DNA of 64,000 bases from NCBI GenBank assembly GCA_964017045.1, contig OZ024802.1, positions 32,135,718 through 32,199,717 on the forward strand. Direction: 5' to 3'. Each line of letters starts with the position of its first letter. Positions within the stretch are counted from its first letter, which is position 1. Positions 22,303 to 31,635 of the stretch are shown piece by piece. The notes under the pieces are model-generated. The model saw only the letters and a list, made by a program, of their open reading frames with translations, made no database searches and had not been told where the DNA came from. Position numbers and translations under genes: made by a program. This DNA comes from Omphiscola glabra (lineage: Eukaryota; Mollusca; Gastropoda; Lymnaeidae).

Positions 22303-23044
22303 TCTGGGCATCTTATTTGGATAATTGACAATGTTGGTGTTCTGATGGGGGCGCACGGAGCTAATGCCACTTCGCCACCTCTTTTGCACAACGCTGATCA
22401 CAAGGACTGAGACTGCTGACTACATATTCGGTATACTTGTCAGGTATTGTACATCTGTAACGCCGTTATAAAGGCATTTTTTATCGCAGACCCTTTGTCT
22501 AGAGAATACGTCTCCAATGTTCCTATTAAATTCTACAGAAGATCTACATTTAAAAAAATAAAGTCGTTAAAAAAAACAACGCAAAACACAAGTTTTGAGA
22601 TTAAAACATTTGGTCTTCAGGATTATTATTTTTCCACAAAAGGCCAAATTTCTTAGCTTTTTTCTCACTCCCGGAAAGACAGAGAAAACATATCCCCCCC
22701 ACACACACACACAAATACACAAAGCCGAATTTTATAACAAAACTTCGCAACCTGCTAATCCATCGGATAACAATAAAACTATAAATATATCAAACCCTAA
22801 ATGGACAGATACTCTTAATTTGAAAACTGCCTGACTCGGATCCTATTTTAAGGTAGTCGCCCACAAAGAAATGGACCCGTGGTTGGAGAAGAGAGAGGGT
22901 CTTAAGAAGACATCATGCTACACCCAACGTTTACTGGACTTAACGAAGGGAGCAGACACCCTTACCAGACCCTATGATTTGCTCCTTGACAGTATGCGGT
23001 GGGCCGTGCTTGGTGTACAATATTAATTTTCTTTCCTGTTGGGT
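22303..23044. other. Unique interval with a short C/CA microsatellite
   Basis: Contains a CCCCCCACACACACACA tract near 22695-22712. No gene or transposon signature is otherwise visible. Confidence 0.55.
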
Positions 23045-23535
23045 AAGGGTGGGAAAGGGGATGGAGAATAAGGGATCGAGGATATAAAATGGAGAATAAG
23101 GAATGAAGTATAGGGGAAGGAGGATAGAAGAGGGTATAAAGAAGAGCGGATGGAGGATAGGGGATGAAGGATAGGAGATAGGGGATGGAGGATAGGAGAT
23201 AGGGGATGAAGGATAGATGTTTAAGGGGAGCTGATGAATGTTAGGGGATGGATATTAGGGGATGGAGATCAGGGGATGGAGATTAGGGGATGGATTATAA
23301 GGGCTCAAATATAGGAGATGAAAGCTAGGGATAATGGATGAAGGATAAGGGATAGGGGATGGAGGAAAGGGGATGGATTATGGGGGATGGATGATAGAGG
23401 GTTAAGGAGAGCGGATCAAAATTAGAGAATGAAATTTAGTGGATGCAGTTTAGGGGATGAAAAATAGGGAATGAAGGATAGGGGATGGGTTACAGGGGAT
23501 GGAGAATAGGGGGTGGAGGAAAAGGAATGGAGTGT
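23045..23535 (+). repeat. Purine-rich degenerate repeat block, almost no C on the plus strand
   Basis: About 490 bases built from variants of GGGGATGGAGGATAGGAGAT and AAGGATAGGGGATG with irregular spacing. Cytosine is nearly absent. Multiple GGGG runs occur at short intervals. It looks like an old, scrambled short-unit array. Confidence 0.85.
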
Positions 23536-23977
23536 AGCGAGAACTACGGCTCGTGGAAATTTGCTTGCAAGAAATGGAGAGACACAAAAAATTAAATAAT
23601 TACGTTATTGGCAAATGACGTAAAATAAGTTGAGCGAGTTCAAGTAAACTATAACCATTGGCGTCGTTACAGATAACAACGTCAAGTCGGTAACTGAAGC
23701 TGTCAGACTCGAAGTGTCATGAGCGACTGGGAGCTCTGAAGTACAGACTAAACGATTTGGGTTCAACCGTGCGGGTCTGTCTGTATTTGTATATTTGTGT
23801 ATACATATATGTGCATGTGTGTTTGTGTTTGTCTGGGTTTCTGTATGTGTCTGTGCATTGTGGAGAAACGGGAAAGTGCAAGAAATCTCTGACACAAAAG
23901 ATTTGTTTGACCTACTGGTCAACTATTTTATGCATGATCGGCTTGATCAAAAAATGCTTTTTTATGTCTGGAAAGAA
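23536..23977. other. Unique interval with a TG-rich patch
   Basis: The patch near 23770-23860 is rich in TGTGT/GTTTG. No reliable gene is present. Confidence 0.55.
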
Positions 23978-25005
23978 GTGCCGGGTGTGGTGAGGTACTT
24001 TGAGTGCCGGGTGTGGTGAGGTACTTTGAGTGCCGGGAGTGGTGAGATACTTTGAGTGCCGGGAGTGGTGAGACACTTTGAGTGCCGGGAGTGGTGAGAT
24101 ACTTTGAGTGCCGGGAGTGGTGAGATACTTTGAGTGCCGGGAGTGGTGAGATACTTTGAGTGCCGGGAGTGGTGAGATACTTTGAGTGCCGGGAGTGGTG
24201 AGATACTTTGAGTGCCGGGAGTGGTGAGATACTTTGAGTGCGGGGAGGGGTGAGATACTTTGAGTGCCGGGAGTGGTGAGATACTTTGAGTGCCGGGAGT
24301 GGTGAGATACTTTGAGTGCCGGGAGTGGTGAGATACTTTGAGTGCCGGGAGTGGTGAGATACTTTGAGTGCCGGGAGTGGTGAGATACTTTGAGTGCCGG
24401 GAGTGGTGAGATACTTTGAGTGCCGGGAGTGGTGAGATACTTTGAGTGCAAGGCGTGATGAGGTACTTTGAGTGCCGGGCGTGGTGAGATACTTTGAGTG
24501 CCGGGAGTGGTGAGGTACTTTAAGTGCCGGGAGTGGTGAGGTACTTTAAGTGCCAGGCGTGGTGAGGTACTTTGAGTGCCGGGCGTGGTGAGATACTTTG
24601 AGTGCCGGGAGTGGTGAGGTACTTTAAGTGCCGGGAGTGGTGAGGTACTTTAAGTGCCGGGTGTGGTTAGGTACTTTGAGTGCCGGGCGTGGTGAGATAC
24701 TTTGAGTGCCGGGAGTGGTGAGATACTTTAAGTGCCGGGAGTGGTTAGGTACTTTGAGTGCCGGGTGTGGTGAGGTACTTTAAGTGTCGGGTGTGGTGAG
24801 GTACTTTAAGTGCCGGGTGTGGTGAGGTTCTTTGAGTGCCGGGTGTGGTGAGGTACTTTGAGTGCCGGATGTGGTGAGGTTCTTTAAGTGCTGGGCGTGG
24901 TGAGGTACTTTGAGTGCCGGGTGTGGTGAGGTACTTTGAGTGCCAGGTGTGGTGAGGTACTTTGAGTGCCAGGCGTGGTGAGGTACTTTAAGTGCTGGGC
25001 GTGAT
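23978..25005 (+). repeat. Minisatellite, 26-bp unit, about 40 copies
   Basis: The unit contains GAGTGCCGGGAGTGGTGAGA followed by TACTTT. Units in the first half are nearly uniform (GGGAGTGG, GAGATAC). From about 24440 onward they mix GCGTGG/GTGTGG and GAGGTAC forms and TAAGTGCC, so the array has a homogeneous and a heterogeneous domain. Confidence 0.96.
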
Positions 25006-25023
25006 ACATCAGTACTTAAAAAT

Positions 25024-25185
25024 GTGCATATGGTCGTTGGTGGACATGGTAATCTGTCTTTGTGGGACTTGGTAATGGGTCGCTGGGGGACATAGGAATG
25101 GGTCATGGGGGACAGGGTAATAGGTCGTTGGGGGACACGGTAATGGCTGATTACCATGTCCCCAAAAGACCCATTACCGTGTCCC
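25024..25185 (-). repeat. Short stretch of a 23/24-bp repeat family, mainly inverted relative to 27164-27805
   Basis: Plus-strand GGTCGTTGGGGGACACGGTA phrases are the reverse complement of the CCATTACCGTGTCCCCCAAC family further right. At about 25150-25185 two units appear in the opposite orientation (ACCATGTCCCC, CCATTACCGTGTCCC), so the stretch is itself a small inverted repeat. Confidence 0.8.
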
Positions 25186-25199
25186 TTATCCCTTATCCT

Positions 25200-25560
25200 C
25201 CATCACCTATCTGCGTACTGTCTGTGTCTTCGGAAGAATGCTGCACATTTGGTACGTTAAGTCCATACGGGATAAACCAAATCCACAATTTTACATTACT
25301 GCCATGTCTTTTTCCTGATTGGGTTTTAACATTTTATTTCAAGTCACTTCCTTTCCATTCTTCTTTACTTTGTTTCTGTCTGGTTTTTTCACCCACTCTT
25401 ATTTTTTCACTCTTTTTTGAGGTAGACTATCTCTCTCTATACTTTGTAAATTTGATTTATCTTTATTTCTATGTCTTGTTGTTGTACTGATGAAGGCATG
25501 TGCCAAAACGTCTGCTTATATATAAAGTAAAATTATTATTAAAGCTTATCATATATTTTT
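25200..25560 (+). mobile_element. Penelope-like element 3' tail (candidate)
   Basis: A pyrimidine-rich stretch is followed by ACTGATGAAGGCATGTGCCA and AAACGTC (25486-25512), then an AT-rich end. The combination TGATGAAGGC..GCC.AAACG is characteristic of the terminal repeats of Penelope-like elements, where it forms a hammerhead ribozyme core. No coding part is present here. Borders are approximate. Confidence 0.5.
25487..25512 (+). ncRNA. Hammerhead-ribozyme-like motif, probably inactive
   Basis: CTGATGA (25487-25493) is followed by AGGCATGTGCC, which folds as a short helix II (GGC with GCC), then AAAAC (25505-25509) where the consensus has GAAAC. An upstream GTC (25473-25475) could be the cleavage triplet, and ATG/CGT could form a minimal helix III. 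The G-to-A change at the GAAA box would be expected to abolish catalysis. Helix I pairing is weak. Confidence 0.45.
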
Positions 25561-25699
25561 ATATTGACACAGATTGTTCGTGTTTAATTAATCTACAGTA
25601 AAAGTGGCTTATTTTTTGGAGGGTAGGGTTAGTTTCTTACACTCTTCTGTTCAGGTTAAAGTAACTACTATATGTTTAATTAAATGAAACTGACCAACA

Positions 25700-26046
25700 T
25701 CAGTTCACTAATTGAAATTAACCACCATTAGATTCATCAAATGTTACTGACCAGCAACTAATTAACCGATTGTAACTGACCAGCATCTGATTAACTAATT
25801 GTAACTGAACAGCATCTGATTGACTAGTTTAAAATGACTAACATCTGATTGACTAGTTTAAAATGACTAACATCTGATTGACTAGTTTAAAATAAATAAC
25901 ATCTGATTGACTAGTTTAAAATGACTAACATCTGATTGACTAGTTTAAAATGACTAACATCTGATTGACTAGTTTAAAATAAATAACATCTGATTGACTA
26001 GTTTAAAATGACTAACATCTGATTGACTAGTTTAAAATGACTAACT
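25700..26046 (+). repeat. Minisatellite, 29-bp unit, left part
   Basis: The unit contains CTGATTGACTAGTTTAAAAT followed by GACTAACAT. The left edge (25700-25810) is degenerate and the centre is homogeneous. The array is cut by a LINE at about 26047 and resumes at about 26920. Confidence 0.94.
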
Positions 26047-26723
26047 CAGCTCTCCCCACCTCATTTCACGTAGGTAACTCAGACATACAGTTTACATACT
26101 CAACTAGGAATCTTGGTTATATTCTGTCTAACAACATGTCTCTAGATAAACATATATCTCACATTTGTCGCTCTGCATACACTGCTATCCGTCAGATCAG
26201 CTCCATCCGCCACTACCTCACAGTTAGTGCAACAAAAACCTTAGTCTGTGCTCTTGTTCTCTCTCGTCTTGACTACTGCAACTCTCTTCTGTCAGGCTCA
26301 CCAAAACACTTCTTAGAAAGATTACAAAAGGTTCAAAACTCAGCTGCTAGGCTAGTTTTAAAGGCAAAAAAACGTGATCACGTCACACCACTACTTCATT
26401 CACTTCATTGGCTCCCTGTACAAGCACGGATTGATTATAAACTCTCTGTTCTGTGCCACCACTTTTTCTCAAATTCCTGCCCTTCATATCTAACCGAAAT
26501 TCTCTCTGTCTATTCACCCCTTCGACAGCTTCGCTCCTCCGCAGACGATCGTATTCTTTCTGTCCCTAAGACTCGCACAAAAACATACGGTGAAAGATCT
26601 TTCTCTTACTGTGCCCCCAAACAATGGAATTCTCTTCCACTACACATCAGAAATATATCAACCATCACAGCCTTCAAAACTGCACTCAAAACACACCTCT
26701 TTAAACTTTACTATCCTGACTGA
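26037..26723 (+). pseudogene. LINE reverse-transcriptase C-terminal ORF fragment, 228 codons
   Basis: The frame is open to TGA at 26721-26723 and carries the standard order of the RT C-terminal region: NLGYILSNNMSLDKHI, SRLDYCNSLLSG, ERLQKVQNSAARLV, LHSLHWLPVQARIDYK, YGERSFSYCAPKQWNSLP and the final FKTALKTHLF. These follow the catalytic palm, which is missing. The apparent start ATG (26037) comes from the flanking 29-bp array unit and fuses by chance to the LINE frame; the real LINE sequence begins near 26047. Not expected to encode an active enzyme. Confidence 0.93.
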
Positions 26724-26920
26724 TTCCCCCTCTGAAAGTTAAACGATGCTGCTGAGTGCCGTCCATGGCTTCACATGTAAATTGTTATGGAATCGATGGT
26801 TTTTAATTTATATTTTTTAAGTTAATTTTAATTTGCATGTACAGCGTGGTGAGCCCATCCCTAGGCTGGGGTACCACGCTATAGAAAACTACCCATAATA
26901 ATAATAATAATAATAATAAC
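26047..26920 (+). mobile_element. 5'-truncated jockey/CR1-like LINE inserted in the 29-bp array
   Basis: Encodes the C-terminal part of a non-LTR reverse transcriptase followed by a 3' UTR and an ATA-repeat tail (about 26897-26920). It lies between array units on both sides (TTTAAAATGACTAAC before, AACATCTGATTC after). The few shared bases AAC/TAAC could be a short target duplication. Strong 5' truncation is usual for such elements. Confidence 0.92.
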
Positions 26921-27085
26921 ATCTGATTCACGAAAGAAAGTGGCGTGCACCTAATTCACTAATTTAAAATGAGCAGCATCTTATTAACTAATTGATAATG
27001 ACCAGCATCTTATTATCCCATTGAATATGACCAACATAGGATTAACTGATGGTAAATTACCAGCATCTGATGCACTAATTAAAAG
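26921..27085 (+). repeat. 29-bp minisatellite, right part, degenerate
   Basis: Phrases such as AGCATCTTATTAACTAATTG and AACAT..GATTAACT continue the CATCTGATTGACTAGTTT family beyond the LINE, with more divergence, matching the degenerate left edge at 25700-25810. Confidence 0.75.
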
Positions 27086-27163
27086 ATCCCATCTTTTGCG
27101 CCTATTGTATTGATCATTATCGATTTCACTAATAGCAAGTGTTTACCATTTCCTTCTGTACGA

Positions 27164-27805
27164 CATCACCGTATCCCCAAACACCCATTACCATGTGCCC
27201 CATCGACCCATGACCGTGTCCCCCCGACGACCCATGACCGTGTCCCCTAGACGACCCATAATATATCCCCAAACTACCTATTGCCATGTCCCCTAATGAC
27301 CCATTACCGAGACTCCCAATGACTCATCACCACATCCCCCAATGACTCATCACCACATCCCCCAAAGACCCATCATCATGTCCACCCGACGACCCATAAT
27401 ATATCCCCAACGACCAATGACCGTGTCCACAACGACCCATTACCGCGAGTACCAACGACCAATCACAATTTCCCTTAACGATCCATTACCATGTCCCCCC
27501 AACGACCCATTACCACGAGTTCCACCTACCCATTAACCATTTTTCCCCAACGAACCATTGCCGTATCCCCCAACGACCCATTACCCTGTCCCTCAACGAC
27601 CCATTGCAATGTCCCTATACGACCCATTACCATGTCCCCCAACGACCCATTACTATGTCCCCCAACGACCCATTACTATGTCTCTCAACGACCCATTACT
27701 ATGTCTCTCAACGACCCATTACCATGTCCCCAAACGACCCATTACCATGTCCCCTACCGACAGATTACCATGTCCACCAACGACCCATTACCGTGTTCCC
27801 CCAAA
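27164..27805 (+). repeat. Minisatellite, 23/24-bp unit, about 27 copies
   Basis: The unit contains CCCATTACCATGTCCCCCAA followed by CGA. Variants include TACTATGTC, TACCGTGTC and TCTCAACGA. The same family occurs mostly in reverse orientation at 25024-25185. Overlapping open frames in three phases reflect a unit without stops. Confidence 0.94.
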
Positions 27806-28524
27806 TCCTCAGGTCATTGTGCAAAGAGGTGTGCCGGATGGATCCTAAGACCCTAAGGTTCCTTGCTGTCAATACGCCGCTGCATGTAAGTAAGTTGTCC
27901 TCAGCTCCTCATTTTCAAGCGGCAACGTTCTCTTTGTTGACTTAGTGCAACCACGCCACAATCGACCCCCTCCCTCACCGAACAATTAAATAAATAATAT
28001 GATCAGATTACCGAAATGGGTTATATCATGAAAAGTATCACACAAAGGGGATTTCATCCTGTTTATATATATACAAAAGGAAAACTAAAGCCGAAATGAT
28101 GAATTTTGTGAACTACCGTTGGTATCGATACCTGAAAAGACGAATCGATTTCTTTTGGACAAAATCCGAAACTGAAAGAAAAATTATTAAAATCCTAAAA
28201 TATAGTTTATAATGTGTACTAGCTTAAAATATTTGATTTCTAAAAAAAAATAATTCCTGAATGGAAAATTGTTAAATTTCCAGGCATAATCTGATGTAGC
28301 GGTGTAATTGTTAAGGTAAAATCTTGAATGAGTTGAACACTGTGAATTCTTGTTCAATACTGATTGGGATGTTGGGACGACTACAAGTATATTAATGTAA
28401 TCTCTATGAGATTAGTGTTAAGATCCTGTTCTATAATAGGGCTTTATTTGTCTACGAGCCAGTCATTTTTTTAGTGAGGCACTAAAGTACTCAACCACAG
28501 ACAGTGGCAGCGGCGGAGCTAGGA
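27806..28524. other. Unique interval, nothing recognised
   Basis: About 720 bases, AT-rich, with a TATATATATA tract near 28062. Short open frames show no domain. Confidence 0.55.
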
Positions 28525-28700
28525 AACACCAGATGGCACCCAATTCTTCACAAGAGACAACAAGAGGTAAACAGGTGCCAACCTTCTCTTTACAAAGCAC
28601 AACAGGTGGCACCCTATTTTTTGCAAGAAACCACATGTGGCACCCTTTTACTTACAAGAGACAAAAGATGGCGCCCTACTGCATATAAAAGAAAACAGAG
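28525..28700 (+). repeat. Degenerate minisatellite, about 35-bp unit, about 5 copies
   Basis: Repeated phrase (A)GATGGCACCC/GTGGCACCCT ... CAAGAGACAA, with variable spacers. Confidence 0.8.
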
Positions 28701-29013
28701 TTATTTTTTTCAGTTTTGAACATTCAGAATTTTCTTTTACAGCAAAATGAGGTTGGAGGATTCCTTCCAGAAGCTCACTGCTGAATCTGCTTTAGGCATA
28801 CAACACAACCGATACGTCAGACTTCATGAAAAATCTATTCTGTTTCTTCCTCTTACTGAGATAATACAAATGAGATCAACAGAAGCTTAGAGATAAGTAC
28901 TTGGCCCCGGACAGTGATAGATCTCACCATTGTCAGTAATTGAATAGAAACTAAGACTAAACCAATGAAAATCGGGGAAGTAGGTCAGTTAGTTGAGAGC
29001 GTAAGGGTTGGGG
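28701..29013. other. Unique interval, nothing recognised
   Basis: About 310 bases. A phrase TAGTTGAGAGCG near 28990 resembles a tRNA A box, but no B box or clover-leaf follows. Confidence 0.5.
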
Positions 29014-29362
29014 TGGGGACATGTGGGTGGCTCTAACAATTGTTAGTGTTGTATCTAAGTGCGCGGGGACATGTGGGTGGCTCTAACAATTGTTAGTGTT
29101 GTATCTAAGTGTGCGGGGACATGTGGGTGGCTCTAACAATTGTTAGTGTTGTATCTAAGTGTGCGGGGACATGTGGGTGGCTCTAACAATTGTTAGTGTT
29201 GTATCTAAGTGTGCGGGGACATGTGGGTGGCTCTAACAATTGTTAGTGTTGTATCTAAGTGCGCGGGGACATATGGGTGGCTCTAACAATTGTTAGTGTT
29301 GTATCTAAGTGCGCGGGGACATGTGGGTGGCTCTAACAATTGTTAGTGTTGTATCTAAGTGC
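29014..29362 (+). repeat. Minisatellite, 50-bp unit, 7 copies, nearly identical
   Basis: The unit contains GGGGACATGTGGGTGGCTCT, then AACAATTGTTAGTGTTGTAT and CTAAGTGTGC. It includes the palindromes CTAACAATTGTTAG and ACATGT. Only GC/GT and one CATATG change distinguish copies, so this amplification is recent. Confidence 0.97.
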
Positions 29363-29451
29363 ACACACTATTAAACCATACTAAACCCAAAGTCAGACCA
29401 ACATTTTCAAAACATTAGATCCAACCAACCCTATCTCTAGATCAAACAAAA

Positions 29452-29570
29452 CTCAAACCTGTAGATTGCCTTACTCCTAGACGATACTAACCCTAACCCT
29501 AACCCTAAACCTGTAGGTTACCTTTTCCTAGACGATACTAACCCTAACCTTAACCCTAAACCTTGTTTAA
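29452..29570 (+). repeat. Short interstitial telomere-like CCCTAA tracts, duplicated
   Basis: Two related blocks, each beginning CCTAGACGATACTAACCCTA, carry three or so CCCTAA/CCTTAA units. CCCTAA is the complement of the TTAGGG telomere repeat found in molluscs and many other animals. The tracts are too short to be a chromosome end. Confidence 0.8.
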
Positions 29571-29810
29571 TATTCATGAACAACAGTAGAACCTTGCTGC
29601 CACTGGAAGCGTGCCTCACTGGGTAACATACTCACACTTATAATTTATGTGTTACAGAAAGTACTCAAAATTGCCGCGCGGGGGGATATTCCTTCTGCAC
29701 CCCATGTTTTCGCCCCTTGGGTTATCCGGTCCTCAGATCATATTAAACCTTACTCCAGAACACCCTAATAAACACCTCTTCCCTATTTTAATCAATTCAA
29801 AATCTTTGGT
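29571..29810. other. Unique spacer, nothing recognised
   Basis: About 240 bases with no repeat structure or coding feature that I can support. Confidence 0.5.
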
Positions 29811-30668
29811 TGCATATTCAAGCCTTTGAGACACACTCATACAGTCAAGTATTAACAATTCAAACATTTGAGACCAGCTCTTACAGTCAAGTATTAACAA
29901 TTCAAACCTTTGAGACCCACTATTACAGTCAAGTATTAACAATTCAAGCATTTGAGACCCACTCTTACAGTCAAGTATTAACAATTCAAGCCTTTGAGAC
30001 CCACTCTTACAGTCAAGTATTAACAATTCAAGCCTTTGAGACCCACTCATATAGTCAAGTATTAACAATTCAAGGCTTTGAGACCCGCTCATACAGTCAA
30101 GTATTAACAATTCAAACCTTTGAGACCCATTTGTACAGTCAAGTATTAACAATTAAAACCTTTGAGACCCGCTCATACAGTCAAGTATTAACAATTTAAG
30201 CCTTTGAGACCCTTTCTTACAGTCAAGTATTAACAATTCAAGCCTTTGAGACCCGCTCATACAGTCAAGTATTAACAATTCAAGCCTTTGAGACTCACTC
30301 ATATAGTCAAGTATTAACTATTCAAGCCTTTGAGACCCGCTCATACAGTCAAGTATTAACAATTTAAACCTTTGAGACCCACTCATACAGTCAAGTATTA
30401 ACAATTCAAACATTTGAGACCGACTCATACAGTCAATTATTAACAGTTCAAACCTTTTAGACCCACTCATACAGTCAAGTATTAACAATTCAAACCTTTG
30501 AGACCCGCTTAAACAGTCAAGTATAAACAATTCAAACTTTTGAGACCCGCTCGTACAGTCAAGTATTAACAATTCAAACCTTTGAGACCCGCTCATACAG
30601 TCAAGTTTTTCTTAACAATTCAAGCTTTTGAGACCCGCTCATACAGTCAAGTATTAACAATTCAAGCC
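29811..30668 (+). repeat. Minisatellite, 42-bp unit, about 20 copies
   Basis: The unit contains CAATTCAAGCCTTTGAGACC, CACTCTTACAGTCAAGTATT and AA. Variation is concentrated at GCC/ACC/ACA and at CACTC/CGCTC. A 42-bp period keeps both strands open in one frame (QVLTIQAFETHSYS; LILDCMSGSQRFEL); these are artefacts. Confidence 0.96.
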
Positions 30669-31030
30669 ATTTTAACAAATTTTATTGTTCCAACAACAAA
30701 GTATTTCTTGCGTGAAATTATGCGCCATCTTGAACCATTGCCTCCAACATCTGTTAAACATTGCTTAGCTTGTTAGAATTACAACATGAAAAGTTTCTTA
30801 AAATTTATAAATATCAAATTTAATAGTGACCCATTTTGTATTAGTCGTAAAACATTAGTAAGTATAGAAACTCTTGATTCTATTTCATTGTCTAAAACTT
30901 TTTTAAAAAAAATCATTCGGAACTCATTTAAGTGTGGGATTTAACGAAATAAAATATATTTAGGCCTTCACATCATAGATCATTTTGATAAATTCAGACA
31001 CAAAAGACCCTTAGGTCATTACGTGTCGGA
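30669..31030. other. AT-rich unique interval, nothing recognised
   Basis: About 360 bases, AT-rich. No coding, RNA or transposon signature. Confidence 0.55.
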
Positions 31031-31385
31031 ACACACCTCCCAGGACACATCCCGCAGGACACAGCCCCGAGGACGCACTCCCCTGGACACAGTTCCCAGG
31101 AAACAGCCCCCAAAACACAGTCCCCAGGACACAGTTCCCAGGAAACAGCCCCCAAAACACAGTCCCCAGTCTTCAGGACACAGCCCAAGGACACAGTCCC
31201 TAGCACACAGTCCTCAGAGCACAGTCCCCAGGACACAGCACCCAGGACACAGCACCCATGACACAGTCCCCAGGAAACAGCCCCCAAGACACAGTCCTCA
31301 GGACACAGTTCACAGAACACATCACCCAGGACACCGCACCCAGGACACAGTCCTCAGCGCATAGTCCCCAGGACACAGTACCCAT
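31031..31385 (+). repeat. Minisatellite, 14-bp unit, about 25 copies
   Basis: The unit is CAGGACACAGTCCC, with AAACAGCCCC and AACACAGTCCC variants. The copies are diverse. C/A-rich on plus, so the minus strand is G/T-rich. Confidence 0.95.
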
Positions 31386-31417
31386 TATGGTCAGTGTCGT
31401 CGTAAATGCTACGAATG

Positions 31418-31469
31418 TCTAACATTAGAGAACTTAACTAGGGTCAAATCCCTAACATAATAGAAATTA
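31418..31469 (+). repeat. Isolated 1.5 units of the 34-bp repeat, left of the Penelope-like element
   Basis: CTAACATTAGAGAACTTAAC, TAGGGTCAAATC and CCTAACATAA match the unit of the large array that begins at 34841. The phrase AAATCCCTAACATAA is exactly shared with 34838-34852. Confidence 0.85.
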
Positions 31470-31635
31470 ATACATAGTAGAGAAGGCATATATTTCAGAA
31501 ATGTATAAGAGATACATTGATGGCGGCATTGGCATGACTACCATTGAAACAAATGAACTCCATATTTTATTGATTTTTTAAACTAATTCCATCCATCCAT
31601 AAAATGTACTTCCAAAATCTCTGAATATTCTTTCC
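31470..31635. other. Short spacer before the Penelope-like element
   Basis: No recognisable coding sequence; it may be the eroded 5' edge of the Penelope-like copy. Confidence 0.4.

Noticed and set aside
7497..25005. Shared word TTGAGTGCC between the 27-bp (7497) and 26-bp (23978) arrays, and AGTGCC also in the 79-bp and 10-bp arrays, as a possible common recombination motif
   Set aside because: With more than 30 families and both strands, a rough expectation gives several such coincidences, so it is not evidence of a common core.
28983..29005. tRNA or tRNA-derived SINE start (TAGTTGAGAGCG looks like an A box)
   Set aside because: No B box (GGTTCGA) at the right distance and no clover-leaf; the next sequence is the 50-bp array.
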